From positions 1 through 64,000 of the forward strand of contig JAFQUB010000056.1 in NCBI GenBank assembly GCA_017408735.1: a DNA stretch of 64,000 nucleotides, given 5' to 3'. The notes under the pieces were generated by a model that had not been told where the DNA came from, made no database searches, and saw only the letters and a program-made list of their open reading frames with translations. This DNA is from Lachnospiraceae bacterium. GTDB taxonomy: Bacteria > Bacillota > Clostridia > Lachnospirales > Lachnospiraceae. Both the position numbers and the translations under genes were made by a program. The first letter of the stretch is position 1. The number at the start of each line of letters is the position of its first letter. This document shows positions 10,262 to 18,968 of this stretch, one piece after another.

Positions 10262-10304
10262 AGTTTGATATTCAAAGTATATGTTGAAAAATATGATTTG
10301 TCAA
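10262..10304 (-). promoter_or_regulatory. fab operon promoter with FabT-like operator
   Basis: On the minus strand TTGACA (10299-10304), a 17-bp spacer and TATACT (10276-10281) form a near-consensus promoter. Overlapping and following the -10 box is the palindrome TTTGA-TAT-TCAAA (10264-10276). It closely resembles the known FabT box of streptococci (TTTGATTATCAAA-like). A MarR-type FabT repressor binding here would block initiation, but no fabT gene is in the window. Confidence 0.75.
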
Positions 10305-10338
10305 CCCTTTTATTGGAAATGGCGACAAATCATATCTG

Positions 10339-10818
10339 CTAGTACATATAACTCATTTCATCATCATCGTAAGAATCATTTTCATACTGTTTCGTCCAGT
10401 CAATATTATTACTTCTTTTCACCGGTCGCTGAACACGTCCTGCGTTCGCTTTGTTCTTACTGCTGTTCTGATTGTTACTCTTTTTCTGAATAGCTTTCTT
10501 TTCTTTTTCCAAGCGTTTTACAATGTCCATCTTATCCGGCTGCTGTTCTTTGATTTTAGCCACTTCTTTGGCAGCCTGCGATTTTACATTTCTATGCTCC
10601 CCTGCTCTGTTGTTCCCCCTCTTGTAATCTTCTTCATCTTTGTCCTTATCAAATTTTGGACGGTAAGCTTTTCCCCCATCCTTCGGCTTATTATAAGGCT
10701 TGCTGTCTGTTCTACGATAGCCTCCTCTTTCACCTTTTTCATAGTTTTTTCTCTGGTAAGAACGCTCTGACGCATTCTTCTGTCCACTACGTTCTTCCCT
10801 TGTATTGCCTGTAGCCAC
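10339..10818 (-). CDS. disordered, highly charged protein of unknown function
   Basis: The 159-residue product is rich in K, R, N, D, E and G with almost no hydrophobic stretch. It looks intrinsically disordered, with an acidic aromatic tail (YDDDEMSYMY). I do not recognise a domain. The start is GTG 10818 behind GGAAGGAGA, a convincing ribosome site, and the frame is free of stops over nearly the full gap, which supports real coding. It is upstream of and co-directional with the fab operon, but the latter has its own promoter. A nucleic-acid-binding role would fit the composition but is speculative. Confidence 0.6.
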   Translation of the reverse strand: MATGNTREERSGQKNASERSYQRKNYEKGERGGYRRTDSKPYNKPKDGGKAYRPKFDKDKDEEDYKRGNNRAGEHRNVKSQAAKEVAKIKEQQPDKMDIVKRLEKEKKAIQKKSNNQNSSKNKANAGRVQRPVKRSNNIDWTKQYENDSYDDDEMSYMY

Positions 10819-11028
10819 CGTTGTTCTCCTTCCAAATTATGTTTCTTAAATTTTTCTTAAAAATTTATGATAGTTCTATTTTATTATAAAATCGCAGAAA
10901 GTCAATTAATATTTTGTAAATTTAATGGATTTTTTACCCTGGAACGGTTGCAATTCCCATTTCTTTTTGTTACATTAGAAACAAGATACAATTTATCTTA
11001 AAATTCAAAGAAAAAGCGAGGATTGGAA

Positions 11029-11349
11029 ATGGGTAAGGATAATAAAAATTACGATGAAGATACAGATGTGGTGGTAACACTTACATTAGACGATGACACA
11101 GAAATCGACTGTGAGATTCTTACAATTTATACCGTAGGAGAACAGGATTATATCGCACTTCTCCCACCGGCAGGTCATGGATTTGAAGAAGGAGAAGCAC
11201 TTTTATACCGTTACTTTGAAGAAGACGAACTTCCTCGTATCGAAAATATCGAAACAGAAGAAGAATACGAAATAGCCGCAGACGGATTTGATGAGTGGCA
11301 GGACGCTTCCGAATACGATGAACTGTTTTTGGAGGATGACGAAGACTAA
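11029..11349 (+). CDS. DUF1292 family protein (YrzB-like)
   Basis: This is a very acidic 106-residue cytoplasmic protein. The pattern DVVVTLTLDDDTEIDCEIL, then QDYIALLPP, then LYRYFEED is the signature of DUF1292 proteins, which are small conserved Firmicute proteins without an assigned function. ATG 11029 follows GCGAGGA at a good distance; an in-frame TTG at 11023 is less likely. It stands alone on the plus strand and ends at a strong bidirectional terminator. Confidence 0.8.
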   Translation: MGKDNKNYDEDTDVVVTLTLDDDTEIDCEILTIYTVGEQDYIALLPPAGHGFEEGEALLYRYFEEDELPRIENIETEEEYEIAADGFDEWQDASEYDELFLEDDED

Positions 11350-11369
11350 ATAGCTTCCTACACAACGAA

Positions 11370-11409
11370 GAAACCTCCGCAGAATGTATTCTGCCGAGGT
11401 TTCTTTTTT
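11370..11409. terminator. bidirectional terminator between DUF1292 gene and histidine kinase
   Basis: A 16-bp stem with one mismatch (11370-11385 with 11388-11403) is followed by six T residues on the plus strand. The mirror A-rich flank lets it serve the converging minus-strand histidine kinase gene too. Confidence 0.9.
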
Positions 11410-11414
11410 CAACT

Positions 11415-12845
11415 TTAAAGGGCTGGAACGGAAAACCAAAATTCCACTCCATCCTCCAGATTTTGCACGCCACAATTTCCACCATGAATTTCTATGACGG
11501 ATTTTGTAATATATAATCCCAATCCGGTATGTCCCAGACCTTCTTCTTCTTTTTCTTTTTCCTGCTCCGACACATAAAAGCTTTTCCAGATATTCTCCAT
11601 ATCCTCTTTCGCTATCTGTTCTCCCTGATTGTAAATTCTTACATAAATCTCACTGTTCACCTTTTTCATGGATATTCTGATTTTATGTCCACGCGTGGTA
11701 TGCTGCAATGCATTCATCACAAAATTACTTATTGCCTGCTCAATATATTCTTCTTCTCCATATACTCTGCAACAATCCTCCAATTGAGTTTCCACCTGTA
11801 TTCCCTTACGTTTGAATAAGGCATCGTATTTCATAATAATATAATCCATAATCTCATTTAAGGAAATTTCTTTTTTGATAACCCTTCCCATGTTATGCTC
11901 CAACACAGTGATGTCCATGAGATTTCCAACCATTTCTGTCATTTTGGCTATTTCTTCCTGGATAGAAGTGTAATAATAAGCTCTCTGTTCTTCTCCCTGA
12001 AGATATTCCAACATCTCTACCTGACTGGAAATAACCGCCAATGGAGTTTTCAATTCATGAGATACATTGGACACAAAATTCTTTCGTGCCTTTTCCAATC
12101 TTTGCTGCTGGATATTCTGTTGCATCAGCATATCCCTATTGCTTTCCTGTTCTTTGATATAATCCTGCACCTGCTCTGACATGGAATTAATACTGCTTGC
12201 CAACTGATTTAATTCAACAAACTCGCCCTTTTCTTCTGCACGCTCTCCAAATTCACGTTGGGAAAGCTTTCTGGCTACCCCCTCCAACTGTTGGATAGGA
12301 CGCAACAGACGTCTAGCACAAAAATACATAACACCGATTCCCAGAGCCAGACAAACTGCAAATCCAAGCATTAGCAGTGTCGTTGTAAAGTTAAATGTCT
12401 TATCCATGGATTTTAAGCTGTCTTTTATGGAAATATAATAAGAATGACCATCCTGTTCAATAATCCCCAGTACCCGAATTGTTTCATTACTTTGCTTTTT
12501 TCGTCTTATCACTGTTGGTGTGTAAGAAAAATCCCCCAAACGAAGCTGTATATCACGATATACCCTTTTATATTCCTGACTGGTCTGATAAACGCTGTTC
12601 ATATTTTCATCCGCAATGGTAAAATAGAAATTGTAGCCTTCGTATTCCAAAATCAGTGCCTCATCCGTATTGATTTCCCCCAAGTCCACATCTTTCAGAT
12701 TTTCAAAGGCTTCTTTTGCCATGGACACTCTATAATTTCGATAAAGCAGAGGCCCAAACATATGAAATAGAAAAATCCCTCCACCTATCATAACCAAAAG
12801 AAAGACAGATTGTACTATCATAAAATAAGTATTAATTTTTCTCAC
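11415..12845 (-). CDS. sensor histidine kinase of the dlt-like locus
   Basis: This is a membrane-bound kinase of about 476 residues. TM1 is at about 8-32, followed by an extracytoplasmic sensor of about 120 residues, TM2 near 155-178, a HAMP linker, and a HisKA domain with phospho-acceptor histidine in SHELKTPLAVIS (about 263). The HATPase domain has N (FVMNALQHT), and GLGLYITKSV. The start is GTG 12845 with GGAGGTG upstream, inside the end of the response regulator gene, so the two are coupled. It is the last gene of the run that begins with the PP-loop gene and probably senses a surface or envelope signal relevant to that cluster. The signal itself is unknown. Confidence 0.92.
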   Translation of the reverse strand: MRKINTYFMIVQSVFLLVMIGGGIFLFHMFGPLLYRNYRVSMAKEAFENLKDVDLGEINTDEALILEYEGYNFYFTIADENMNSVYQTSQEYKRVYRDIQLRLGDFSYTPTVIRRKKQSNETIRVLGIIEQDGHSYYISIKDSLKSMDKTFNFTTTLLMLGFAVCLALGIGVMYFCARRLLRPIQQLEGVARKLSQREFGERAEEKGEFVELNQLASSINSMSEQVQDYIKEQESNRDMLMQQNIQQQRLEKARKNFVSNVSHELKTPLAVISSQVEMLEYLQGEEQRAYYYTSIQEEIAKMTEMVGNLMDITVLEHNMGRVIKKEISLNEIMDYIIMKYDALFKRKGIQVETQLEDCCRVYGEEEYIEQAISNFVMNALQHTTRGHKIRISMKKVNSEIYVRIYNQGEQIAKEDMENIWKSFYVSEQEKEKEEEGLGHTGLGLYITKSVIEIHGGNCGVQNLEDGVEFWFSVPAL

Positions 12846-13518
12846 TGCCTTCACCTCCAAATACATAGCCTACACCATATACCGAACGGATACAATTATT
12901 ATCTTTTAATTTCTTTCGCAATTGCTTTACTAGGGTATCCACCGTTCGAATATCACCTACATAATAATATCCCCATACAGAATTTAAAATTCTGTCACGG
13001 TTTAACACCACTCCTTCATTTTCCATAAAGTATTGCAGTAATTCAAATTCCTTTGGGGTGGTTTCTAAGTATTCATTCCGGTAATACACCTTTTGGGTAG
13101 CCATTTCAAGGCGTATTTCATTGGATTCTATAAATTCCTTTAATTTTCCTGCCCGTTTTAAAACCGCTTCCATATGTGCCTTGATTACGGCAAGGGAATA
13201 AGGCTTCGTAATGTAGTCATCTGCACCACATTCAAAGCCTTCCACCTGGTCGTCGACTTCCGCCTTGGCAGTCAGTACAATCACCGGAACTGCCGAAAAT
13301 TTTCGAAGCTCCTTTAACACCTCATAACCATTTTTTCCCGGAAGCATAATATCCAGCAGAACAATGTCTATTTCATGCATATACTCACGCATCTGCTCCA
13401 AAGCATGTTCACCATCCTCTGCCTGTAATACATCGTACCCCTGTATAGTCAAAAAATCCACCAAAGTATATAACAGTTTTTTTTCATCCTCTACCACAAG
13501 AACTTTACAATTATTCAT
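12832..13518 (-). CDS. OmpR-family response regulator of the dlt-like locus
   Basis: The 228-residue regulator has a receiver domain with acidic pocket ED at 10-11, the phospho-acceptor D56 (VLLDIMLPG) and K in VLTAKAE, then a winged-helix DNA-binding domain (TPKEFELLQYFMENEG, VDTLVKQLRKKL). Its start overlaps the SGNH gene stop by 8 bases. OmpR-type regulators bind tandem direct repeats with about 10-11 bp spacing. Direct repeats of exactly this kind (8-3-8) occur at the promoters at 20.5, 23.9 and 25.6 kb, so self-contained regulation of the locus is inferred. Confidence 0.94.
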   Translation of the reverse strand: MNNCKVLVVEDEKKLLYTLVDFLTIQGYDVLQAEDGEHALEQMREYMHEIDIVLLDIMLPGKNGYEVLKELRKFSAVPVIVLTAKAEVDDQVEGFECGADDYITKPYSLAVIKAHMEAVLKRAGKLKEFIESNEIRLEMATQKVYYRNEYLETTPKEFELLQYFMENEGVVLNRDRILNSVWGYYYVGDIRTVDTLVKQLRKKLKDNNCIRSVYGVGYVFGGEGSEKN

Positions 13519-14572
13519 CCTTTTCTCCTACCGCTTCTGAAGCCACATAATATGGACAAGTATCAAGAAAATCTTCCTCTATATTTTCTCCCGTGTGATA
13601 TCTGTAATACATATCTGCCAGTTGTTCGCTAAATACCTCCGCTCCATTTCTGTTCAAATGCTTTGTATCTTCAAATTTGTCATTAGTAAATAGCGTTTTT
13701 AATTCTTTATGATAATTAAAATCCCAGAATAATGCATCATGTTTCTTTGCAAATTCTGTAAAATAATCATGAATAGTGGTGATATCTCCATAGGACTGAA
13801 TCTTCTTTCCCGGCAAAGGAATATACACCAGAATCAGTTCTATCTGATTATCACTACAATATTCTGCAATTTCAACAAGACTCTCCAGATTATGTGCTTT
13901 TACTTTATCCGCTGAAAACTCACTTTCCCCCTGTGTCAAAACGTCCGGCTGCTCGCCTTTTAGTTTTTTCTTGTTTGCAATCATTCCCTTTGCTTTATAA
14001 TTGCTCTCAATAATCTGACCTGCTTTGTATTCTTCTGACTGTTTCACATTTATATTTTCCCGAATGGATTCACCTGCAAAATAATCTTCCACTCTGGCAG
14101 AATAGAACATCATGTAAGGCCATTCGTCCACAGAACAGCCTCGAAGCTGATACTTAAACTTGCTGACCGGACTTTGCAGTCGGTCGTATAATCTGGATTT
14201 ATATTTTGTATCTACTTCTCTTTTCATCATGATATCCGGTGCAATTCCCAATATCACGGTTTCTACCGGATTATTCCTTGTCACATCCTTAATCAGCTCA
14301 TAAGTACCATCCAATGGCTGTAGGCTACTGGCGGTATTAAAGCTTACCGTTTCCATCTTCTTATCGATAATCTCCGGGTCAATCCCTCTTTGAGCCGTGG
14401 AAGTACCACATATAAGAGTTTCAATTTCTCCATCATATTCCCTGCGTTCTTTATTAATGAATGTAATGGTTTCATTATGAGGTCGGTATAAATATTCTAC
14501 TCCACGCTGATACAGAAATAAAACTGCCAAAATCAACAGAATACGAATCCCTATTTTTCTAATATTGTGCAT
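13511..14572 (-). CDS. membrane-anchored SGNH/DltD-like protein, copy 1
   Basis: The protein has 353 residues from ATG 14572 (AGGAGGG upstream; the frame is open to 14608). A single N-terminal membrane segment (about 7-22) anchors an extracytoplasmic domain. The SGNH features visible are CGTSTAQRGID with candidate nucleophile S58, and a D302-x2-H305 pair in EDTKHLN. This layout is that of DltD and AlgJ/AlgX-like partners of MBOAT transferases, and the MBOAT gene overlaps it directly upstream. I infer it takes the acyl group exported by the MBOAT protein and moves it to an acceptor outside the membrane. A paralogue is at 24477-25535. Confidence 0.8.
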   Translation of the reverse strand: MHNIRKIGIRILLILAVLFLYQRGVEYLYRPHNETITFINKERREYDGEIETLICGTSTAQRGIDPEIIDKKMETVSFNTASSLQPLDGTYELIKDVTRNNPVETVILGIAPDIMMKREVDTKYKSRLYDRLQSPVSKFKYQLRGCSVDEWPYMMFYSARVEDYFAGESIRENINVKQSEEYKAGQIIESNYKAKGMIANKKKLKGEQPDVLTQGESEFSADKVKAHNLESLVEIAEYCSDNQIELILVYIPLPGKKIQSYGDITTIHDYFTEFAKKHDALFWDFNYHKELKTLFTNDKFEDTKHLNRNGAEVFSEQLADMYYRYHTGENIEEDFLDTCPYYVASEAVGEKDE

Positions 14573-16142
14573 ATTCAAACCCTCCTGTTGCTTCTGTTCC
14601 AAACACACCGAAGCTTACAATAAACAGCAGTAAAATCATATACATACCCCAACGCACAACAAACGGACGGCGTGAAAGCCATTCATGCATAGGTTCTTTT
14701 TCCTGACGTAAACTGATACACATAAAAATGATAAGTCCCACAATCACGCAGAACAAATCCTCCACTCCCATTCCCGGTAACAGTGATGCCACACTGATTT
14801 CCGTAGGAAAACTCAGAAAAATCTTTTTTATCATTGCCAAAGAATCTCCCGTGGTGGCCGCCAACGGAAACACCTTTAACAAACTAATAATAACAAAGGT
14901 ACGAAGCATCTGGAATAACTTCCATATTTTACCCTCTTTAATAAGAAGCTTTTCTTTACACCATGCAAACTGAGGTTTCAAACACATGGAGGCAATAATA
15001 ATAACACCATTATAAAGCCCCCAGAACATATAACGCCAACTGGCATCGTGCCAAAGACCTGTACAGAACCATACCACCAACATAGCAAATATGGACGGTG
15101 CCAGCTTGGATATTCTCATCGGGAATATCTTTTTTGCCACTCTGCCCACCTTCACTGCCGCCTTGGAAATGGACAACGGATAAAACACATAATCACGAAA
15201 CCATGCACTTAATGTCATATGCCATCTTCTCCAATACTCATCCAAAGACTTGGCAAAAAACGGTCTTCTGAAATTTTCTGCCAACCGGATTCCAAGCATA
15301 CTGGAGCAACCGGATACAATGTCCATGTATCCCGAAAAATCCGCATATAGCTGTATGGAAAAATACATACAACCCAACAAAATAGTGAATCCTCCGTAAT
15401 TTTGATAATTGTCAAAAATCGTATCCACCATCGGCTTCATTCTGTCTGCAATTACCATCTTTTTAAAAAATCCCCATAACATTTTCTGGCATCCATAGGC
15501 AAGATTTTCATATGTAAATTTATGTGTTCCAAATAATTGTGATGCCAAATCCGGAAAACGTCCTATCGGTCCCTGGGTAATCTGCGGAAAATAGGAAACA
15601 AACAATGCTGTCTTCAACAGATTTTTCTCACTCCGACATTTTCCTTTGGATACATCCAGCAGATATCCGATACACATTAAGGTGTAATAAGAAATTCCTA
15701 ACGGCACAGCCAGATGAAAGATGGATAACTCACTCCATTCTTTATGGTTGAAAAGCTTTCCTGCATTTCCCGCAAGGAAAGAACCATATTTCAAAAATAT
15801 CAGTAAGCCTAAATTAATAACAATGCACACCAGAGTAATTCTGTACTTTTGTTTTTTTATCTTCTCTTTGTATTCCTTAATTTCCTGTTTTGGCAAAACG
15901 CCTTTTTGTTCCTTTATAAATTGTTCCTGTGACACATTTTTGCCGTCCAGCAGTCTTGCCCCTAAGTAAGTCACCACTGTGGTAATCATTATGTATGCCA
16001 TGTTTTCTGCTCCGTTCAGTGCATAAAACAGATAACTGGCAACAAGCAGCACGATCCACTGAAATTTCCGAATTACCGGTGCGTAATATACCAGTACAAG
16101 AATCGCCACAAAAACCACAAACGAAAATGAATTAACGTTCAT
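14559..16142 (-). CDS. MBOAT family membrane O-acyltransferase (DltB/AlgI-like)
   Basis: This is a polytopic membrane protein of 527 residues. The DltB/AlgI signature region DEYWRRWHMTLSAWFRDYVF contains H308, and a second conserved histidine, H365, is in CTGLWHDASWR. Proteins of this family take an acyl group from a thioester on the cytoplasmic side and pass it across the membrane to a polymer or lipid. Immediately upstream (2 bp) is an acyl carrier protein gene and immediately downstream an SGNH gene, which matches DltC-DltB-DltD or AlgI-AlgJ logic. Whether the donor is the carrier protein here is inferred from order only. Confidence 0.93.
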   Translation of the reverse strand: MNVNSFSFVVFVAILVLVYYAPVIRKFQWIVLLVASYLFYALNGAENMAYIMITTVVTYLGARLLDGKNVSQEQFIKEQKGVLPKQEIKEYKEKIKKQKYRITLVCIVINLGLLIFLKYGSFLAGNAGKLFNHKEWSELSIFHLAVPLGISYYTLMCIGYLLDVSKGKCRSEKNLLKTALFVSYFPQITQGPIGRFPDLASQLFGTHKFTYENLAYGCQKMLWGFFKKMVIADRMKPMVDTIFDNYQNYGGFTILLGCMYFSIQLYADFSGYMDIVSGCSSMLGIRLAENFRRPFFAKSLDEYWRRWHMTLSAWFRDYVFYPLSISKAAVKVGRVAKKIFPMRISKLAPSIFAMLVVWFCTGLWHDASWRYMFWGLYNGVIIIASMCLKPQFAWCKEKLLIKEGKIWKLFQMLRTFVIISLLKVFPLAATTGDSLAMIKKIFLSFPTEISVASLLPGMGVEDLFCVIVGLIIFMCISLRQEKEPMHEWLSRRPFVVRWGMYMILLLFIVSFGVFGTEATGGFEYAQY

Positions 16143-16144
16143 TT

Positions 16145-16375
16145 TTATACCTCATTTTGAAGTTTTTCAATCATCGCGTACATATTTTTCACGGAATTGA
16201 AGTTTTCCGGCTCCATGTCCTCAAATTCAACTTCCACGTCAAAGGCTTCATTGATTTCTCCCACCAATGCAACTAAGTCAAAGGAGTCCAATACTCCGTT
16301 ATCAATCAACTTGTCTTCCTTTTCAAAATCTACATCCGGTCTTAATCCCTTTAAAATACTCATTAACTGTTCCAT
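16145..16375 (-). CDS. free-standing acyl/aminoacyl carrier protein (DltC-like)
   Basis: This is a 76-residue acidic four-helix carrier protein with candidate phosphopantetheine serine S31 in DNGVLDSFDLVALV. The DSFDLV core is closer to DltC and secondary-metabolism carrier proteins than to the AcpP at 9984-10217 (DSLDLFEL). It has an AGGAGG ribosome site, and its end contains the ribosome site of the MBOAT gene. It probably carries the group activated by one of the two adenylating enzymes of the locus and hands it to the MBOAT protein. Confidence 0.9.
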   Translation of the reverse strand: MEQLMSILKGLRPDVDFEKEDKLIDNGVLDSFDLVALVGEINEAFDVEVEFEDMEPENFNSVKNMYAMIEKLQNEV

Positions 16376-16402
16376 ATTATTTCCTCCTGATTCTGTATTG
16401 TA

Positions 16403-17161
16403 TCATTCATCTAATGCATCATGCAATCTTTTCCATAATTTTCCATAGCCTTCAGAAGCCGGTGTCACCGGATGTTCTATGGTATTTTCTTCATCAAGTT
16501 TAATACGTCCACCCGGTGCAAGCACCATGATTCTGCTTCCCAGTACAATTGCTTCCTGAATGTTATGGGTGATAAAAATAAAGGTACAATCTTCTGTTTT
16601 GGATATGGTCTGCACTTCTGCCAGTAATTTATTTCTTGTCATGGCATCCAGTGCCGCAAACGGTTCATCCATTAAGATTATCTGAGGCTTTAACGCCAGT
16701 GCCTTTGCAATCGCCACTCTCTGTTTCATTCCTCCCGATAATTGGTGAGGGTATTTTTTCTGAATCCCTGCAAGATTTACCTTTTCTAAGTATTCCGCTG
16801 TAATTCTGTCCAATTCAGCCTTGTCTTTCATTCCCTGTTGTTTCAGCGGATACTGTATGTTCTTTTCTACGGTTTTCCACGGAAATAACTGATTAAAGTC
16901 CTGAAATACCATAATACGGTCAATTCCCGGAGCTGTTTTGGCTTCTCCGTTTACCTGAATTTCTCCACTGTATTTTTCAAATCCTGCGATGCAGCGAAGC
17001 AATGTGGTCTTTCCACAACCAGATGGACCGAGAATACAGAGAAACTCATTCTTTTTTACCTGCAAATTAAAATCGGTTAAAATATGTTCCATCTGGTCAT
17101 TTGCATCTTCAAAGCTTTTATGCAAATTTTTAATATCTAATACAATGTCCTGCTTCATCAT
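16403..17161 (-). CDS. ABC transporter ATPase, NitT/TauT type
   Basis: The 252-residue ATPase has Walker [10 protein letters not shown] at 45-53, the signature [15 protein letters not shown] and Walker [13 protein letters not shown]. The family (SsuB/TauB/NrtD) energises import of small anions such as sulfonates, nitrate, or pyrimidine/thiamine precursors. Its ATG overlaps the permease stop codon by four bases. It completes a full importer with the permease and the lipoprotein upstream, embedded inside the dlt-like locus. Confidence 0.94.
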   Translation of the reverse strand: MMKQDIVLDIKNLHKSFEDANDQMEHILTDFNLQVKKNEFLCILGPSGCGKTTLLRCIAGFEKYSGEIQVNGEAKTAPGIDRIMVFQDFNQLFPWKTVEKNIQYPLKQQGMKDKAELDRITAEYLEKVNLAGIQKKYPHQLSGGMKQRVAIAKALALKPQIILMDEPFAALDAMTRNKLLAEVQTISKTEDCTFIFITHNIQEAIVLGSRIMVLAPGGRIKLDEENTIEHPVTPASEGYGKLWKRLHDALDE

Positions 17162-17979
17162 TTTGTCATCCCCCAGCGTTTGATGGTATTTTTCTCAATC
17201 GGCTCTAATACGCCATATTGAACAATTACTCCAATCAATATAATCACAATCAGTGTTGCATACATTTCTGCGTTTTTGAGATTGGTTCTCATCTGGTTAA
17301 TGTACAAACCAATTCCCGGACAGGATGCGATTCCGAAAATCATTTCTGCACTGATTAATCCGCGCCATGCTCTTGCCCAGCTTACCTTAATCCCGGAAAC
17401 AATATAAGATGTGGTAGCCGGAATATAGATTCCTGTAACCAGTCTGATTCCACGCATACCGATATTTTTCCCAGCTTCCACATAAATTCGTGGCACTGCC
17501 TGAAATCCATCTAAAATATTTCTGGACATCGGCCATACTACTGCATGAACCACTAAGAATACAATTACTGCCGGATTAATTCCAAATATAATAATCACTA
17601 CCGGAAGCAATGCCACCCCCGGTAACAGGTCAAAAACTGACACAATCAGATTATATATATAATAGAAGGTTTTACTCAACATGGCTAGACCTGTCAGCAC
17701 AAATGACAGTAAAATACCAATCGCCAGCCCCAACAACAACAGTTCCATGGAATTTACAATATACATCCAGAAGGATACTCCTGCGTATCCATTGGTGAAA
17801 TTATCTATAAATGCTTTTCCAATCGCTTCCAAGGTTGGAAATACAAGCTCTGACCTGCTTCCAAAGACATGAGCCTTGGCAACCACTTCCCAAATCACCA
17901 GTACACACAGCAAAAATACAAGCTGAACCACCAGTTTGTGTATCTTTTCTTTTGATTTCTTTATTCTGCTTGTTCCCAT
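17158..17979 (-). CDS. ABC transporter permease, NitT/TauT type
   Basis: This is a 273-residue permease with about six hydrophobic segments. The EAA-type loop is seen as [23 protein letters not shown], with [19 protein letters not shown] near the end. It belongs to the SsuC/TauC group. It lies 3 bp after the binding protein gene and overlaps the ATPase gene. The substrate is unknown; location within the cluster suggests it brings in a building block or its precursor. Confidence 0.93.
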   Translation of the reverse strand: MGTSRIKKSKEKIHKLVVQLVFLLCVLVIWEVVAKAHVFGSRSELVFPTLEAIGKAFIDNFTNGYAGVSFWMYIVNSMELLLLGLAIGILLSFVLTGLAMLSKTFYYIYNLIVSVFDLLPGVALLPVVIIIFGINPAVIVFLVVHAVVWPMSRNILDGFQAVPRIYVEAGKNIGMRGIRLVTGIYIPATTSYIVSGIKVSWARAWRGLISAEMIFGIASCPGIGLYINQMRTNLKNAEMYATLIVIILIGVIVQYGVLEPIEKNTIKRWGMTK

Positions 17980-17982
17980 GTT

Positions 17983-18966
17983 TTAGTTCCCTTTTACATT
18001 CTCAAATGCCAAATCATAAAAATCCTTTGGTGTCGTTTCTATAAATCCATTTCCCGCCATAAATACTGCCAAATCATAAATCCCTTTGGTTTCTGTAGAA
18101 TAATGTCCCTGTTCCATATATTTCAATTCGGTATCCACATCGTTTCCATTAAATTCACAGGTAAGAGCCGCCGCTTCCGCCTTATTTCCATTGATATACT
18201 CAATAGATTCCTCCATAGCATCACAAACTGCCTGATACAATTCCTTATCCTGTTCGTATAAGGTTTCTGATGCCACTCCTACGATAAAAGAATCTTCTAA
18301 GGTAGACACTTCATTTACCCCCGGAATTTCGTGGAGCATTTCATTTTCTCTTTCCTGATAAATATACGGACTGCTGGTTAAATGACAAGGAATGCTTCCC
18401 GATTCCACAGAAGCCTTCCCGTCCGGATGCTTCATCGCCACAATATTAGAGTCTAGGGCATGAGGGTCTAAACCTGCATTGTCCAATGCTCTGGCAAGAA
18501 TAATGTGCTGGAAGGAACCGATATTAACCAAAGCAATCTGAGCATTACTCTTTACCAATTCTTCCATGGTTTTTATATTGCTGTCGTTTGTCATCAAACC
18601 ATGTTCCTGTCCAGATACGTTGGTGAAAATCTTATATCCCACATCACTGGTTGCTCCTGTGATTGCCGGTGCAATTCCCATAAATCCTATCTGTATACTT
18701 CCTCCTGCAATCCCCGTATTGATATCCGCTCCGGAGCTCATCTGATTCCAAGTAACTGTCACATCTTTTCCTGTGGCTTCTTTATATGCTTCCTCAATCA
18801 AGCCCTGTTGTTGTGCAATCATTGCCGGTGCATAAGCAAGTCCATACTGATATGCAATATTCAATGTGGCTGTTTCGCTTGTGCTGTTTGCGTTGCCTCC
18901 ACATCCTGTAAGGCAACCTGCCATAAAACTCATCGCCACAATTACAGATACTATCTTTCTTTTCAT
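17983..18966 (-). CDS. ABC transporter substrate-binding lipoprotein, SsuA/NMT1-like
   Basis: The 327-residue precursor has a lipoprotein signal peptide ending in the lipobox LTGC (cysteine at about 22) and a periplasmic-binding-protein type II fold. NIAYQYGLAYAPAMIAQQQG followed by SGADINTGIAGGSIQIGFMG is typical of the SsuA/TauA/THI5-like family. It is anchored outside the membrane and delivers the ligand to the permease. It begins 2 bp after the acyl-ligase gene. Possible ligands include a sulfonate, an aromatic acid or a pyrimidine-like compound; the sequence does not decide. Confidence 0.9.
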   Translation of the reverse strand: MKRKIVSVIVAMSFMAGCLTGCGGNANSTSETATLNIAYQYGLAYAPAMIAQQQGLIEEAYKEATGKDVTVTWNQMSSGADINTGIAGGSIQIGFMGIAPAITGATSDVGYKIFTNVSGQEHGLMTNDSNIKTMEELVKSNAQIALVNIGSFQHIILARALDNAGLDPHALDSNIVAMKHPDGKASVESGSIPCHLTSSPYIYQERENEMLHEIPGVNEVSTLEDSFIVGVASETLYEQDKELYQAVCDAMEESIEYINGNKAEAAALTCEFNGNDVDTELKYMEQGHYSTETKGIYDLAVFMAGNGFIETTPKDFYDLAFENVKGN

Positions 18967-18968
18967 AA

